A DNA stretch of 64,000 bases from Pseudomonas putida (GTDB lineage Bacteria > Pseudomonadota > Gammaproteobacteria > Pseudomonadales > Pseudomonadaceae): the NCBI RefSeq assembly GCF_002741075.1, contig NZ_CP016634.1, forward strand, positions 1,968,501-2,032,500. Direction: 5' to 3'. The translations under genes were made by a program, and so were the position numbers. Shown in pieces: positions 7,780 to 19,900 of this stretch; positions within the stretch are counted from its first letter, which is position 1, and the number at the start of each line of letters is the position of its first letter. The notes beneath the pieces are model-generated. The model was given only the letters and a program-made list of their open reading frames with translations, was not told where the DNA came from and ran no database searches.

Positions 7780-10700
7780 TCAAGCCGTATCGTTTTCGTC
7801 TTCCGAGACCGTGAACCAGGGGTAGTACTGCGTGCGTCGCTCATAGCCCGCTGCAGTGATCACGCGACAAACTCGCCCCGTGGCATCGTACAGATGGGTG
7901 TCGGCATAAAGCCCGTCAGTCGTGCGCTGATCGTCCACCGGGCGCCAGTCGTTCAGGTAGAACGGTAGCCACGTGCGCACCGGCTGGCCTTTGTTGTCGT
8001 ACTCGGTCTTCCCGCTCACCGCCCAACGTACGACGGCGTGGGCGATGACAGCCTTGCCCCCCTCATCCACCTCCAGCTCGCCCTCGTCAGTGCGGACCAG
8101 TGCATCGCCTGGTGCATGCAGTACCGCAGTCTGCAACGCGCGCCCGCCTCCATCGCTGTAGGTCACGCTGATGCGCACCTGCTGGTCTGGGTCGCCGTCG
8201 TAGCGGTCGGTCAGCAGGTTGATGATGTGTGGCGGCTCGCGTCCTTCGTTCAGATCGAGCTTTAGCCCATGCGTCCGGGCAAAACGCCTGTACGCCAGCT
8301 CGCCGACGCGCCCCGATTGGATACGCCCGTGCGCGTCGCGCCCAGGCGGCATCCAGCTGTCGGTCACCAACAGATGGGCCGTATGGACAGGCACTTCGCC
8401 GCCCTTGAGCGACAGCATGGCCGCCATCGATTTGGGCACATCGAAAGCCTGGGTGGGGTGATAACCCGCCATTTCGCCATTCTCGGTGCCATGGAATCGG
8501 CTCTGGACCACTCGCCCCAGCGCATCGAATGCCACCGATAGCACATTGTCGTTCGGGTCGATGAGCGACATCACCGTCATGAAACGCCAGTCATGGCTGA
8601 AGCGCGTGCACAAACCCGCTGCGTCAGTCACCTGCTGCACGGCCAGCCCATGAGGCGTCCATTGCACGACCGTTTCCCCCGTCAATTCGCTGTCCCGCGC
8701 ACCGACCAGCCGATAGAACCCTTCGGCGCCGGTGTAACGTGCCAGCCCGTGACGAGCGAGGTAGACACGCTTGCCGTCCTCCGGTAGCTCACTGGCACGG
8801 TAGCCACCCTGTTTTAACAAACGCTCCAGCTCCGCCTCGGGAACATGGCCTTCGAAGGCCGCCAGCGACGCCTGCTCCAGCAGGGCCGTCTCGGTGTAGG
8901 CCACCAGTGCCTGACGCACCGGCACCTCCACGGGGTCCCCCGCCATGTCACACCACTGCACACGGCTGTAACCGCCCAGCGTGGCGTCGTCCAAACGCGC
9001 AAGCGGGCCCTGTGCGGCCAGCAGACTCTCCACGGTGAAGCCACCCTCAGGCACCTGTGCTGACTCCAGATGCAGCACGTCCGTGCGCCCTCCTTCGCTC
9101 AGGCCCGTCAGGTGAATGTGCCCGGCATGCAAGTTGCGCACACGCTGACGCGACAGCGTCAGCCATACCGCGTTCTGCTGCGCGTCGCGAGAAGCCGCTT
9201 CGAGGCCCTCAGGCAATGTGTCCGGGTAAGGCGATGGCGTGACGGCATCCCGTCGCGGGTAGCGGATGTCCACGCTTTTAAGGACGCTGCCATACAGGTC
9301 CTGCTCCAGGATGACCCTCTGCGAGACCACCGGATCCTGGGCGATCCGCTCGGTGGTCAGCGTCAGGCTCTCTACCGGCGTCACCAGCGCCGCCGGCTTT
9401 GCAGGGTGCGCCGTCTCATAGGCGCGCACCTGCCAGCGCTGGCGGGTGATGCTGTAGGGCACATCCGCCCGATCGCTGCCATCCAGACCATAGGTTTCCG
9501 TCCGCACCGGCATACCTTTCAGCGCGCGCAGCAACCAGCGCCGCGCCTCACCCTCCGGCGCGTAGGGGACTTCCTGGCCATCGGCCTGCAGTTGGGTGAT
9601 ACGCAGCGGGCTGACGGCAAAATCCGACTCCGCCGAGCCCGACCCCGCAAAAATGCCCTCCAGGGTCGCGTCATGAGCCTCGATTCCACTGAGGAACCAG
9701 GTGCGGACCTGAGCAGGTGGCGAACGCTCCGGCGCGGTGCCCTGGGCGTCAACCAGCGTGTCGGTCTGGATCAGACGGGTAAACCCGCGAAACTCACGCT
9801 CGATACCGTCCCAGATGCCGCGCAGGTACGTCATGCCACTGACCGTGCGCAAGCCGCTGATGTCATCGACCATGATCACTCGGCTGAGCATGTGCACCGG
9901 AAACGGCAGCAGGCTCACCGCCGGTTTGCCTTGCGCCTTCAGAACGGCCTTTTCATCCAGCCAGCCCTGGGCCGAACTGCGGTAGTCGAACAAGGTACGG
10001 CTACCGGTATTGGTGCAGACCTGAGCCAGCAACCAGGGGCGCCTGTCATTGAAGCGGTAGGTCCAGGTGCGCGGCGCCATGTGCGCCAACGTCAACACGA
10101 GTTCTGCGGTCCCTTGGCCACGCAGGTCCGTCACCTGCAGTACACAGGTGTCATCCAGCACCACGCCCTCGGGGGCCGGCACCGCTGCACGCTCCACGAA
10201 ACGATTGCCCGATTCGCTCACGAACACCCGCACACGGTCGGCTTCCAGGTAGAGGATGTCAGTGGTGCCGCTGCCATCTGTATCGCCCAGAAGCACCCGC
10301 GAAGCCCTGAAGTCCTCGACGGCAAACCCGCTGATGCCGATCGCCTCGCCAAAGCGGCCATGGCCGAGTGATGGCCAATAGGTAACGCGTTCCCCCGTGA
10401 TCTCCACCAAATGCTGTTGACCACTGCCGACCAGGTCGGCAAACGCCACCAGCCGGTCTTCACCACCCTCCACGGGCAACGGCGTCTTGCCCAGGTAAGC
10501 GGTTTCGACAGACTGTCGCCAGCCTTCGCTGGCCGCGCTGGCCCATAGGCGCACACTTCGCGGCCCGATCATGGCCACATCCAGCAAACCATCGCCGGTC
10601 AGGTCGACCCGTTGGGCACTGGGATGCAACAGCTCCGTGGGCAAGGCCTGGAGCGGGATGAAACGGCTCCATTGGCCATCTGGCGACAAGGTGAAGTGGC

Positions 10701-12126
10701 CATGCAAGCCTGGCTGAGCGACCAGCCATTCAGGACGGCCATCGCCGTCCAGGTCGGTCAAGGTCCCGCTCTCCAGCGCAGGAGCGAAAGGCAGCGGCTG
10801 GGGTTCGCCCCACGTCACTGCATCGATCTCGTCACTGTCCTTGCGTTCCGGCGCACGGTATCGCCACGCGCCCTGCTCTTGGTACAGCAGCCCTGCCAGT
10901 CCCTCGCCATGCAGGTCGGCCATCTGCCAGCGTGGCGGGCTGAAACCGTCGAGATCCGGCAGCGCTTCCCAGCTAGCGGCTTCCCGGCCTGGGCGGCTCA
11001 ATTCGAACTCCATCGGTGGCAGGATCAGCGGCGTGCCGTCCGGTTCATACGCCACCTGCTGCGCAGACTCCAGCACGGTGGCCACGGGTGACTGCTGGTG
11101 TGTCAGGTGCAGGCGCGAGACCAGCACAGGCGTCGAGTCTTTCTCGCCGGCCATCATCGCGGTGCGGTGCCAGAGCAGCACGTCCCGGCACAGGCGACGC
11201 ATGCGCACGTTGAAACCCCAGCGCCAGAAACCAAAGCGGTCCAGGCGAGCCGGCCAGCGTGCACTGGTCTGGAACGGTGGAGGCTCATCCACAGGCGTGT
11301 CGCGCTCGCCATAATCGAGCAGCATCACGCTCATGAAGTCTTCAGGGCGAAATGCCCCTTCCGGTACCAGTAGCGCCTGCGACGGCGTCGCGTTCAAGGC
11401 ATGCACGCCGGCCAGGTATACGTTCGCCGCACGTGAATGGGCGGCCAGCTCCTGAGCGTCGCAGTTGGCATCGTCCTCGGTACGGTAGGTGTATACCAGG
11501 TGCTCGCCCTTGGCGCTGACCGTCTCTTCGGGGTACCACGTGGCTACGTGCGAAGGGTCGTCCGGGTCGCTCAAACGGGCGCTGGCAGACCAGCCGAGCA
11601 ACGTCAGGCTGCCGTCCGCGTGGTAGTGCAGCCAGAAGCCGGGAGCGTCCGGTGTGGCATCGGCGCGCCAATGCTCAAGGCGTTCGCCGCGCCCGCCGCT
11701 TCGCGACACCCACGGCGTGACGGTGTGCGGGGCGTTGACGGTGGAAAAGGGCAACGTGCTCTCGGTACGCGAGCCAGCGTTGTCACGCAGGATCTCCTCG
11801 CCGTCAGGGCCGGCCAAACGGTCGCAGTCGGTATACCGCGGGATGCCGAAACGGCTCATGCGCGACACCACGGGCAGTGAGCAGATCCAGCCGGCGCCAA
11901 AAGCATCGTTGCCGCCACCTGAGCTGTAGTTCAGCGCCAACTCCGGTGATAGCTCGCGTCCGCTGGGCAGTGGCAACGGCAACGACCAACCGGCCGCACC
12001 ATCGGCGCTGCCGACAGACAGCATGCCGCCGCCGACGGAGACAGTGCCGCCGCCTTTGGGCAGCGACGGCGGGGTAAACAAAGGGTCGCGGCGAGTGTCC
12101 GCGGACGTAGAGGATGAATCGGGCAT
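7780..12126 (-). CDS. Orphan Tc insecticidal toxin B component (TcdB/TcaC-like)
   Basis: A 1448-residue protein of the SpvB/TcdB family. The start at 12126 has AGGAG six bases upstream. The N-terminus shows the SpvB-type GGGTVSVGGG and LPLPLPSGRELSPELALNYSSG. The middle has FG-GAP/VCBS-like repeats (DLDGDGRPEWL, DLTGDGLLDVAM, GDTDGSGTTDILYL). The later part has the TcB-specific DLYGSVLKSVDIRYPRRD and DPNDNVLSVAFDALGRVV. The length matches full TcB proteins, which form half of the cocoon that encloses the toxic C-terminus of TcC and couples to the TcA injection channel. Neither TcA nor TcC is encoded anywhere in the window; the next gene downstream is the MHYT protein. It either works with partners elsewhere or is a relic under selection. 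No frameshift is visible. Confidence 0.9.
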   Translation of the reverse strand: MPDSSSTSADTRRDPLFTPPSLPKGGGTVSVGGGMLSVGSADGAAGWSLPLPLPSGRELSPELALNYSSGGGNDAFGAGWICSLPVVSRMSRFGIPRYTDCDRLAGPDGEEILRDNAGSRTESTLPFSTVNAPHTVTPWVSRSGGRGERLEHWRADATPDAPGFWLHYHADGSLTLLGWSASARLSDPDDPSHVATWYPEETVSAKGEHLVYTYRTEDDANCDAQELAAHSRAANVYLAGVHALNATPSQALLVPEGAFRPEDFMSVMLLDYGERDTPVDEPPPFQTSARWPARLDRFGFWRWGFNVRMRRLCRDVLLWHRTAMMAGEKDSTPVLVSRLHLTHQQSPVATVLESAQQVAYEPDGTPLILPPMEFELSRPGREAASWEALPDLDGFSPPRWQMADLHGEGLAGLLYQEQGAWRYRAPERKDSDEIDAVTWGEPQPLPFAPALESGTLTDLDGDGRPEWLVAQPGLHGHFTLSPDGQWSRFIPLQALPTELLHPSAQRVDLTGDGLLDVAMIGPRSVRLWASAASEGWRQSVETAYLGKTPLPVEGGEDRLVAFADLVGSGQQHLVEITGERVTYWPSLGHGRFGEAIGISGFAVEDFRASRVLLGDTDGSGTTDILYLEADRVRVFVSESGNRFVERAAVPAPEGVVLDDTCVLQVTDLRGQGTAELVLTLAHMAPRTWTYRFNDRRPWLLAQVCTNTGSRTLFDYRSSAQGWLDEKAVLKAQGKPAVSLLPFPVHMLSRVIMVDDISGLRTVSGMTYLRGIWDGIEREFRGFTRLIQTDTLVDAQGTAPERSPPAQVRTWFLSGIEAHDATLEGIFAGSGSAESDFAVSPLRITQLQADGQEVPYAPEGEARRWLLRALKGMPVRTETYGLDGSDRADVPYSITRQRWQVRAYETAHPAKPAALVTPVESLTLTTERIAQDPVVSQRVILEQDLYGSVLKSVDIRYPRRDAVTPSPYPDTLPEGLEAASRDAQQNAVWLTLSRQRVRNLHAGHIHLTGLSEGGRTDVLHLESAQVPEGGFTVESLLAAQGPLARLDDATLGGYSRVQWCDMAGDPVEVPVRQALVAYTETALLEQASLAAFEGHVPEAELERLLKQGGYRASELPEDGKRVYLARHGLARYTGAEGFYRLVGARDSELTGETVVQWTPHGLAVQQVTDAAGLCTRFSHDWRFMTVMSLIDPNDNVLSVAFDALGRVVQSRFHGTENGEMAGYHPTQAFDVPKSMAAMLSLKGGEVPVHTAHLLVTDSWMPPGRDAHGRIQSGRVGELAYRRFARTHGLKLDLNEGREPPHIINLLTDRYDGDPDQQVRISVTYSDGGGRALQTAVLHAPGDALVRTDEGELEVDEGGKAVIAHAVVRWAVSGKTEYDNKGQPVRTWLPFYLNDWRPVDDQRTTDGLYADTHLYDATGRVCRVITAAGYERRTQYYPWFTVSEDENDTA

Positions 12127-12371
12127 GTTGGGCTCCTGCGCGCCCTCCCGCATGGCACGGGAACGGCACAGACTACTGATGGCATGGAAGGAGCGCCCCC
12201 GCCAGCACCGACCGCCGTGGGCGGATGATCGAACGCATAGGCAGGACGAAAGCGCTCAAGCTTTGAACAGCTTATCCATCAGTCCAACAGGGCAGAACTG
12301 CCCGAAACACGAGGTGGCGCCGAGCGGAAAAACGTGCCTGATCGCCGCACACCTGGCCCGACTGCTGGCCG

Positions 12372-13868
12372 CTATTGAGTTTTATCCGCTTCGGCAAACG
12401 CCTGCTGGGCATCCCAGCCGCCGCCCAACGCGGCAATCAGCTGCACGCTGGCCACCAGCCTGCCCTGAAGCAAGGTCAGGACACTGCGCTCGTTGCTCAG
12501 CGCCGTAGTCTGGACGTTGACCACATCCAGATAGCCGATCAGCCCGGCGCGGTACTGGTTCTCGGTCAGGCGCAGCGACTCACGGGCCGCCTCCAGGGCT
12601 TGCTGGCGCACCACGGCCTCATCCCCATACACCTTGAGCTGCACCAGGTAGTTCTCGACTTCCTTGAAGCCATCGAGCACGGTCTGTCGGTACTGCGCCA
12701 CGGTCTGGTCGTACACCGCCACGGTGCGATCCACCTCGGCACTGCGTCGACCGGCATCGAACAGCGTCATGGCCAGCGACGGCCCTACCGACCAGTAGCG
12801 GTTGGGCAGCTCGATCCAGTTGCTGAAGCTGCTGCTGGAGTAACCACCGCTCATGCTCAGGCTCAGGTCCGGGAAATACGCCGCGCGAGCCACGCCAATG
12901 TTGGCGTTGGCGGCCATCACATTGCGCTCGGCCGAAGCAATGTCAGGCCGACGCTCCAGCAATTGCGAAGGTAGCGACACCGGGATCTGTGGCAAGCCCG
13001 GGATACGCTTGCTGTCGGCCAGGGCGAAGTCCGCCGGCGCCTTGCCCAACAGCACGGCGATGGCGTTCTCGTACTGGGCGCGCTGCCAGGCCAGGTCGAT
13101 CAAGTCGGCCTCCGTACTCTTGAGCTGGGTACGCGCCTGCGCCACGGCATCGGGCCCGGCAACGCCTGCGCGGTACTGGTTTTCGTTCATTCGCAGCGAA
13201 CGTGCGTAGGCAGCCACGGTGGCCTCCAGCAGGCGCTTCTGCTCGTCGATCACCCGCAGTTGCAGGTAGTTCTGCACCAGCTCCGACTGCAGGCTCAGGC
13301 GGATCGCCGCCAGGTCTGCAAGGCTGGCCTGGGCACTGGCCTCATTGGCATTGAGCGTCTCGCGCAACTTGCCCCACAGATCGATCTCCCAGCTCACGCC
13401 AAGCTGGGCGTTGTAGGTATCGCGGATACCGCTGCTGTTGTTCGACAGGCTCGAACTGCTGCTGCCGGTGCCCTGGGCCGAGCGGGTCTTGCCCACCGAA
13501 AGGTCCAGGCTTGGGAACAAGGCGCCACGGCTGCTGCGCACCAAGGCCTGGGCCTGGCGGTACTGGGCCGCGTACTGGGCCACCGTTTGGTTGTTGCGGT
13601 TGAGTTCCTCGACCAGCGCGTTGAGCCCCGTGTCGCCGTAGATTTCCCACCAGGCGCCACGGGCGATGGCATCGGACGGGTTGGCCTGGGTCCAGCCCTC
13701 GGCCTGCTTGAACTGCGTTGGCGTGGCGAGCGTCGGGCGGTGGTAGTCCGGGCTCAGGGTACAGGCGCTGAGCAGCGCCACGCACAGGCCGGCGCCGACC
13801 AGGCGCGAGCCGCGCCCACGGGTCAGCAGCTTCAGGGCGCGGTGGAGTGGGGTCTGGGCAAAGTTCAT
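12372..13868 (-). CDS. opmB: Outer-membrane efflux channel lipoprotein OpmB
   Basis: A 498-residue TolC-type outer-membrane factor of the NodT group. The lipoprotein signal ends in LLSAC with Cys near residue 36, followed by TLSPDYHRPTL, the usual start of OprM-like proteins. Two OEP repeats follow. The second contains LPSQLLERRPDIASAERNV and AYFPDLSLSMSGGYSSSSF. The gene is the last of a four-gene operon. Its ATG overlaps the muxC stop by four bases (ATGA), a pattern repeated through the operon. It should form the trimeric channel through the outer membrane for the MuxABC pump. The identification rests on operon order, known from the P. aeruginosa muxABC-opmB operon. Confidence 0.93.
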   Translation of the reverse strand: MNFAQTPLHRALKLLTRGRGSRLVGAGLCVALLSACTLSPDYHRPTLATPTQFKQAEGWTQANPSDAIARGAWWEIYGDTGLNALVEELNRNNQTVAQYAAQYRQAQALVRSSRGALFPSLDLSVGKTRSAQGTGSSSSSLSNNSSGIRDTYNAQLGVSWEIDLWGKLRETLNANEASAQASLADLAAIRLSLQSELVQNYLQLRVIDEQKRLLEATVAAYARSLRMNENQYRAGVAGPDAVAQARTQLKSTEADLIDLAWQRAQYENAIAVLLGKAPADFALADSKRIPGLPQIPVSLPSQLLERRPDIASAERNVMAANANIGVARAAYFPDLSLSMSGGYSSSSFSNWIELPNRYWSVGPSLAMTLFDAGRRSAEVDRTVAVYDQTVAQYRQTVLDGFKEVENYLVQLKVYGDEAVVRQQALEAARESLRLTENQYRAGLIGYLDVVNVQTTALSNERSVLTLLQGRLVASVQLIAALGGGWDAQQAFAEADKTQ

Positions 13869-16800
13869 AGCGGGGTATCCAGTGCGGCGTCGGTGCGCAC
13901 GCCACGCCAGCGGTTGAACCGGTGGCGCAGGCGGTCGAGGTACAGGTAGACCACAGGCGTGGTGTAGAGGGTCAGGACCTGGCTGAACACCAGACCACCG
14001 ATAATCGTCAGGCCCAGAGGCTGACGCATCTCGGCGCCCTCGGCGCGACTGAGCAACAGCGGCAGCGCACCAAGGATGGCGGCCAGCGTGGTCATCAGGA
14101 TCGGGCGCAAGCGCAGCAGGCAGGCACGGCGGATGGACTCCTCCGGGCTAAGGCCATCGTTGCGCTCCAGTTGCAGGGCCAGGTCGATCATCAGGATCGC
14201 GTTCTTCTTCACCACCCCGATCAGCAGGAACAAGCCCAGCAATGAGATCAGGCTGAACTCGCCGCCGGTGGCATACAACGCCAGCAAGGCACCGACCCCG
14301 GCCGACGGCAGGGTGGAAAGAATGGTCAGCGGATGGATGTAGCTCTCATAGAGAATCCCCAGCACCAGGTAAACCAGCACCAGGGCGCCGAGGATCATCA
14401 ACGGCTGGCCCTGGGTAGTCTTGGCGAAAGCATCGGCGGTGCCGCCGAGCTTGGCGATCACTTCCTCCGGCAGGCCGAGCTTGGCCACCGTGCGCTCCAC
14501 GGCGGCCATGGCCTGGTCGGGGCTGTAACCTTCTGCGACATCGAAGGCGATATCCTCGGAGGCGAACTGCCCTTCGTGGCTGACACGGTCATTGGCCAGG
14601 CTGTTCTCGTAGCGGGCGAAGCTCGACAGCGGTACCCGCGCACCGTCGGCGGTGATCACCTGGACCTGCTCCAGGGTGCTGGGGTCCCAAGCATACCTGG
14701 GGTTGATCTCAAGCACTACCTGGTACTGGTTGAGGCTGTCGTAGATCGTCGAGATCTGCCGTTGACTGTAGGCGTTGTTGAGCACCGTGGTGACCATGTC
14801 CATGTCGATGCCCAAGCGCTTGGCCTGGTCGCGATCCACCACCAGGGTCACCTGCTGGGTACCCGCACCGTCCCTGGCATCGATCGCAGTCAGCTCAGGC
14901 AGCGCGCGCAAAGCTGCGACCACCTTGGGGAACCACTCACGCAAGGCACCCAGGTCACCACTTTGCAGGGTGTAGAGGTATTGGGAGGTGGACTGGTCGC
15001 GCCCGCCTCCGCCCAGTTGCAGGTCCTGGTCGGCCATCAGGAACAGCCGCCCACCGGGCACCTTGGGCATTTCCTTGCGCAGGCGCTCGATCACCTGCTG
15101 GGCCGACAGCTTGCGCTCGCCGATGGGCTTGAGGCGCACCAGCACGAAGGCGTTGTTGGTGCCGCTGTTGCCGCCGATGAAACCTGCCACGCTCTCCACC
15201 GCCGGGTCGGCCAGCAAAGCGCGGCGGTAGGTCTCCATCTTAGGCTGCATTACGCTGAACGACAGGCCGTCGTCGCCACGGATGAAGCCTTGCAACTGCC
15301 CGGTATCCTGCTGGGGCATGAGGGTCTTGGGTACCACCACGTACAGGGCGATATTGACGCCGATGGTCACCAGCAGGCTGATCAGCGTGAGACGCTTGTG
15401 ACGCAGCGCCCAGCCCAGGCTGCGGTCGTAGGCCGCGACCATGCGCTGATGCACCTGGTCGCTCCAGCGTTGCAGGCGGTTCTGCTCCTGGGCATGGGGC
15501 TTGAGCCAGCGTGAGCAGAGCATGGGCGTGAGGGTCAGCGACACCAGCAACGACACCAGGATCGCCGCAGCCAGGGTAATGGAGAACTCCTGGAACAGGC
15601 CACGCACGATGCCGCCCATGAACAGGATCGAGACGAACACCGCCACCAGCGAGACGTTCATCGACAGCAGGGTGAAGCCCACCTCCTTGGCGCCCAAGAA
15701 GGCTGCGCGCATGGGCGGTTGGCCGTCCTCGATGTGCCGGGAGATGTTCTCCAGCACCACGATGGCATCGTCCACCACCAGCCCGGTGGCGAGGATCAAC
15801 GCCATCAACGACAGGTTGTTCAACGAGAACCCACACAGGTACATGACCGCGAAGGTCCCCACCAGCGAGACCGGCACGGCCAGACTGGGGATCAGCGAAG
15901 CACGCACGTTGCCCAGGAACAGGTACACCACCAGGATGACCAGCACCACCGCGATCAGCAGGGTGTGCTCGGCCTCCTTCAGCGTGGCCTTGATCACCGG
16001 AGAGCGGTCCATGGCCACGTTCAGCTTGACGCTGGCCGGCAGCAGCGATTGCAAGGCCGGCAACTGGGCCTTGATCTCGTCGACGGTCTGGATGATGTTG
16101 GCGCCGGTCTGGCGATTGACCACCAGCAGCACCGCGGCCTGATCATTGAAAAAGCCACTGTTGTAGCGGTTTTCGACGCCATCGGTGACGCTCGCCACAT
16201 CGGATAGGCGCAAAATCGCGCCGTCCTGCTGACGGATGACCAGCGGCTCGTAGTCTTTGGCGGTCTCCAGTTGGTCATTGGCACGCACCTGCCAGTTGCG
16301 CTCGGCATCTTCGACGAAGCCCATGGGCCGACGCTGGTTGGCATTGGCCACCGCGGTGCGGACCTCGTCCAGAGACAGGCCGTATTGGTTGAGCAGTTGG
16401 GGCTCCACGGAGATGCGCACCGCCGGCAACGAGCTGCCTCCGATCTGCACTTCCCCTACCCCGCTGACCTGGGCCAGGCTCTGGGCCAGGATGGTGTCGG
16501 CCATGTCGTAAAGTTGGCCTTTGGAGAGCACATCCGAGGTCAGCGACAGCACCATGATCGGTGCCTGGGACGGGTTGATCTTCTTGTAGGTGGGCATGCT
16601 GCGCATGCCGCTGGGCAGCAGGTTGCGAGTGGCGTTGATCGCCGCCTGGACCTCCCGCGCCGCGCCATCGATGTCGCGGCCCATGTCGAAGCCGATGATC
16701 ACCCGGGTCGAGCCCTGGCTGGAGCTGCTGGTCAACGTGGTGACCCCGGCGATGCTGCCGAGCTTGCGCTCCAGCGGCGTGGCCACGGTGGCGGCCATCA

Positions 16801-16972
16801 CCTCAGGGCTGGCGCCCGGTAGGTTGGCCTGTACCACGATCACCGGGAAGTCCATTTGCGGCAATGGCGACACTGGCAACAAGCCAAAGCTCACCCCACC
16901 CAGGAGCATGATCGCCAGGCTTAGCAACATGGTCGCCACTGGCCGGCGGATGAACGGGCCGGACAGGTTCAT
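13865..16972 (-). CDS. muxC: RND efflux transporter subunit MuxC
   Basis: A 1035-residue HAE1-family RND transporter with 12 membrane helices and two large periplasmic loops. The proton-relay Asp pair is visible in TM4 ([14 protein letters not shown]). The TM1 start [20 protein letters not shown] and [20 protein letters not shown] near TM11 are typical. It is translationally coupled to its neighbours by ATGA overlaps on both sides. Tandem, unlike RND genes between one fusion protein and one outer-membrane factor mark the MdtABC/MuxABC type, in which two RND proteins assemble as a heterotrimer. In P. aeruginosa the Mux system exports novobiocin, aztreonam and macrolides; the substrate here is not known. 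Confidence 0.94.
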   Translation of the reverse strand: MNLSGPFIRRPVATMLLSLAIMLLGGVSFGLLPVSPLPQMDFPVIVVQANLPGASPEVMAATVATPLERKLGSIAGVTTLTSSSSQGSTRVIIGFDMGRDIDGAAREVQAAINATRNLLPSGMRSMPTYKKINPSQAPIMVLSLTSDVLSKGQLYDMADTILAQSLAQVSGVGEVQIGGSSLPAVRISVEPQLLNQYGLSLDEVRTAVANANQRRPMGFVEDAERNWQVRANDQLETAKDYEPLVIRQQDGAILRLSDVASVTDGVENRYNSGFFNDQAAVLLVVNRQTGANIIQTVDEIKAQLPALQSLLPASVKLNVAMDRSPVIKATLKEAEHTLLIAVVLVILVVYLFLGNVRASLIPSLAVPVSLVGTFAVMYLCGFSLNNLSLMALILATGLVVDDAIVVLENISRHIEDGQPPMRAAFLGAKEVGFTLLSMNVSLVAVFVSILFMGGIVRGLFQEFSITLAAAILVSLLVSLTLTPMLCSRWLKPHAQEQNRLQRWSDQVHQRMVAAYDRSLGWALRHKRLTLISLLVTIGVNIALYVVVPKTLMPQQDTGQLQGFIRGDDGLSFSVMQPKMETYRRALLADPAVESVAGFIGGNSGTNNAFVLVRLKPIGERKLSAQQVIERLRKEMPKVPGGRLFLMADQDLQLGGGGRDQSTSQYLYTLQSGDLGALREWFPKVVAALRALPELTAIDARDGAGTQQVTLVVDRDQAKRLGIDMDMVTTVLNNAYSQRQISTIYDSLNQYQVVLEINPRYAWDPSTLEQVQVITADGARVPLSSFARYENSLANDRVSHEGQFASEDIAFDVAEGYSPDQAMAAVERTVAKLGLPEEVIAKLGGTADAFAKTTQGQPLMILGALVLVYLVLGILYESYIHPLTILSTLPSAGVGALLALYATGGEFSLISLLGLFLLIGVVKKNAILMIDLALQLERNDGLSPEESIRRACLLRLRPILMTTLAAILGALPLLLSRAEGAEMRQPLGLTIIGGLVFSQVLTLYTTPVVYLYLDRLRHRFNRWRGVRTDAALDTPL

Positions 16973-19900
16973 GCCTGGGCCTGCTGCGCATCAGTGGCCG
17001 GACGCCAGCGGCGCGCCAGGCGGTCGAAGTACAGGTAGATGACCGGCGTGGTGAACAGCGTCAGTACCTGGCTGACCAACAGGCCACCCACCATCACCAG
17101 GCCCAGCGGCTGGCGCAGCTCTGCGCCGGAGCCGGTGGCGAGCATCAGCGGCACAGCACCGAACAAGGCCGCCAGGGTAGTCATCAGGATGGGCCGGAAG
17201 CGCAGCAGTGCCGCCTGGTAGATGGCATCGCGCGGGGTCATGCCCTGATGACGCTCGGCCTCCAGGGCGAAGTCGATCATCATGATGGCGTTCTTCTTGA
17301 CGATACCGATCAGCAGGATGATGCCGATGATGGCAATCATCCCCAGGTCGTTGCCGCTCAGGATCAAGGCCAGCAAGGCACCGACCGCCGCCGATGGCAG
17401 GGTCGAGAGAATGGTCACGGGGTGGATGTAGCTCTCGTACAGCACGCCTAGCACGATGTACATCGTGACCACGGCGGCAAGAATCAGCAGCAAGGTGCTC
17501 GACAGCGACGCCTGGAAGGCCTCGGCGGCACCCTGGAAGCGCGTCTGCACGCCCAGCGGCATGCCTATCTCCTGCTGCACTTGCTCGATGACCTTGACCG
17601 CCTCGCCCAGGGAAGCGCCATGGGCCAGGTTGAACGACATCATCACCGCCGGGAACTGGCCGATATGCGAAATCGCCAGTTGCGCCTGGCGCTGCTCGAT
17701 CCTTGCCAGGGCCGACAAGCGGACCTGCCCGCCGTCGGTGGACTTGACGTGGATCGACTCCAGCGCCTGCGGGCCGATGCTCGAGGCCGTCTGGGACTGC
17801 AATACCACGCGGTACTGGCTGGCCTGGGTATAGATGGTGGAGATCTGTCGCTGGCCAAAGGCGTCATACAAGGCGTTGGTGATCTGCGACACGCTGATCC
17901 CCAGGCGACTGGCCATGTCGCGGTCGATCACCAGGTACACCTGCAGGCCTTTGTCCTGCAGGTCGCTGGCCACATCCTGCAGTTCGGGGCGCTGCTGCAG
18001 GGCCTGAACCAGCTTGCCGCTCCATTCGGCGAGCAGGTCGGCATCAGGCGACGACAGGCTGAACTGGTACTGGGTACGGCTGACCCGGTCTTCGATGCTC
18101 AGGTCCTGCACCGGCTGCATGAACAGGCGGATCCCCACCAGCTTGTCGAGCTGCGGCTGCAGGCGGTTGATGACCTCGCTGGCCGTAACGTCCCGCTCGC
18201 CATGCGGCTTGAGGTTGATCAGCAGACGGCCGCTGTTGAGCGTGGCGTTATCGCCATCGACGCCAATGTAGGACGACAGGCTCTGCACCGCCGGATCCTT
18301 GAGGATCACCTTGCTCAGCGCTTGCTGACGCTCGCTCATGGCGGCGAAGGAGGTGGACTGGGGCGCCTCGGAGATCCCCTGGATCACGCCGGTATCCTGC
18401 GCCGGGAAGAACCCCTTGGGCACGATGATGTACAGGAACACCGTCAGCACCAGGCTGGCCACCGCCACCAGCAAGGTCAGTGGCTGATGCTTGAGCACCC
18501 ACTGCAGACCCCGACCATAGTGCTCGATCAGCCAGTCGATCCAGGCCCCGCTGGCACGGTAGAAGCGCCCCTGCTCTTGCTCTTTGGGTTCGCGCTTGAG
18601 CAGCCGCGCGCACATCATCGGGGTCAGGGTCAGGGACACCACCAGGGAAATCAGGATCGCCACCGCCAGGGTGATGGCGAACTCGCGGAACAGCCGACCG
18701 ACCACGTCGGCCATGAACAACAGCGGGATCAGCACCGCGATCAGCGAGAAGGTCAGCGAGACCAGGGTGAAACCGATCTGACGGGCGCCCTTGAGGGCCG
18801 CCTGCATCGGCGTTTCGCCCTCCTCGATATGCCGGGAGATGTTCTCCAACATGACGATGGCATCGTCCACCACGAAGCCCGTGGCAATGGTCAAGGCCAT
18901 CAGCGTGAGGTTGTTGACCGAGAAACCGGCCAGGTACATCACGCCGAAGGTGCCGATCAGCGACAGCGGCACGGCGATCGACGGAATGATAGTGGCGCTG
19001 AATCGGCGCAGGAACACGAACGTCACCATCACCACCAGTGCGATGGCGATCAACAGCTCGTGCTGCACGTCCTTGACCGCCGCACGAATGGTCTGGGTAC
19101 GATCGGTGAGGACGGTGACATCCAGGCCCGCCGGCAGGTTGTCGGTGATCGAGGGCAGCATCTCTTTGATCAGGTCGACCACTTCGATGACGTTGGCCCC
19201 CGGCTGGCGCTGAATGTTCAGCAATACCGCCTGGTTCTCGTTGGCCCAGGCCGCCAGGCGCTCGTTCTCGGCACCGTCGACGATCTCGGCGACATCCTTC
19301 AGGCGCAGGGGCGCGCCGTTGTTGTAGGCGAGGATAAGGTTGGCGTACTCGGCGGGCGAGCGCAGTTGGTCGTTGGCGTCGAGCATCGAGACCCGCGTCG
19401 GACCATCGAAGTTGCCTTTAGGCTGGTTGACGTTGGAAGCGCCGATCAGGCTGCGCACGTCGTCCAGGTTCAGGCCGTTGGCGGCCAACGCATCGACGTT
19501 GACCTTGATGCGCACCGCCTGGCGCTGACCGCCGGCGATGCTGACCATGCCCACCCCGCTGATCTGGGCGATCTTCTGCGCCACCCGGGTATCGACCAGG
19601 TCATTGAGCTTGGGCAGCGGCATGGTCTTGGAGGAAATGGCCAGGGTCAGCACCGGGGTATCGGCCGGGTTGACCTTGTTGTACACCGGTGGCGCCGGCA
19701 GGTCGCTGGGCAGCAGGTTGGTGGCGGCGTTGATCGCTGCCTGGACCTGTTGCTCGGCGACATCCATGTTCATGTCGAGGTTGAAACGCAGGGTCAGTAC
19801 CGAAGCGCCGCCGGAGCTGGTCGATGCCATCTGGGTCAGACCTGGCATCTGCCCGAACTGACGCTCCAGGGGCGCGGTGACCGCACTGGTCATGACTTGG

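Noticed and set aside
12290..12303. GGGCAG-CTGCCC hairpin as terminator of opmB
   Set aside because: The loop would be only two bases, no U tract follows, and it is about 70 bp from the gene end.
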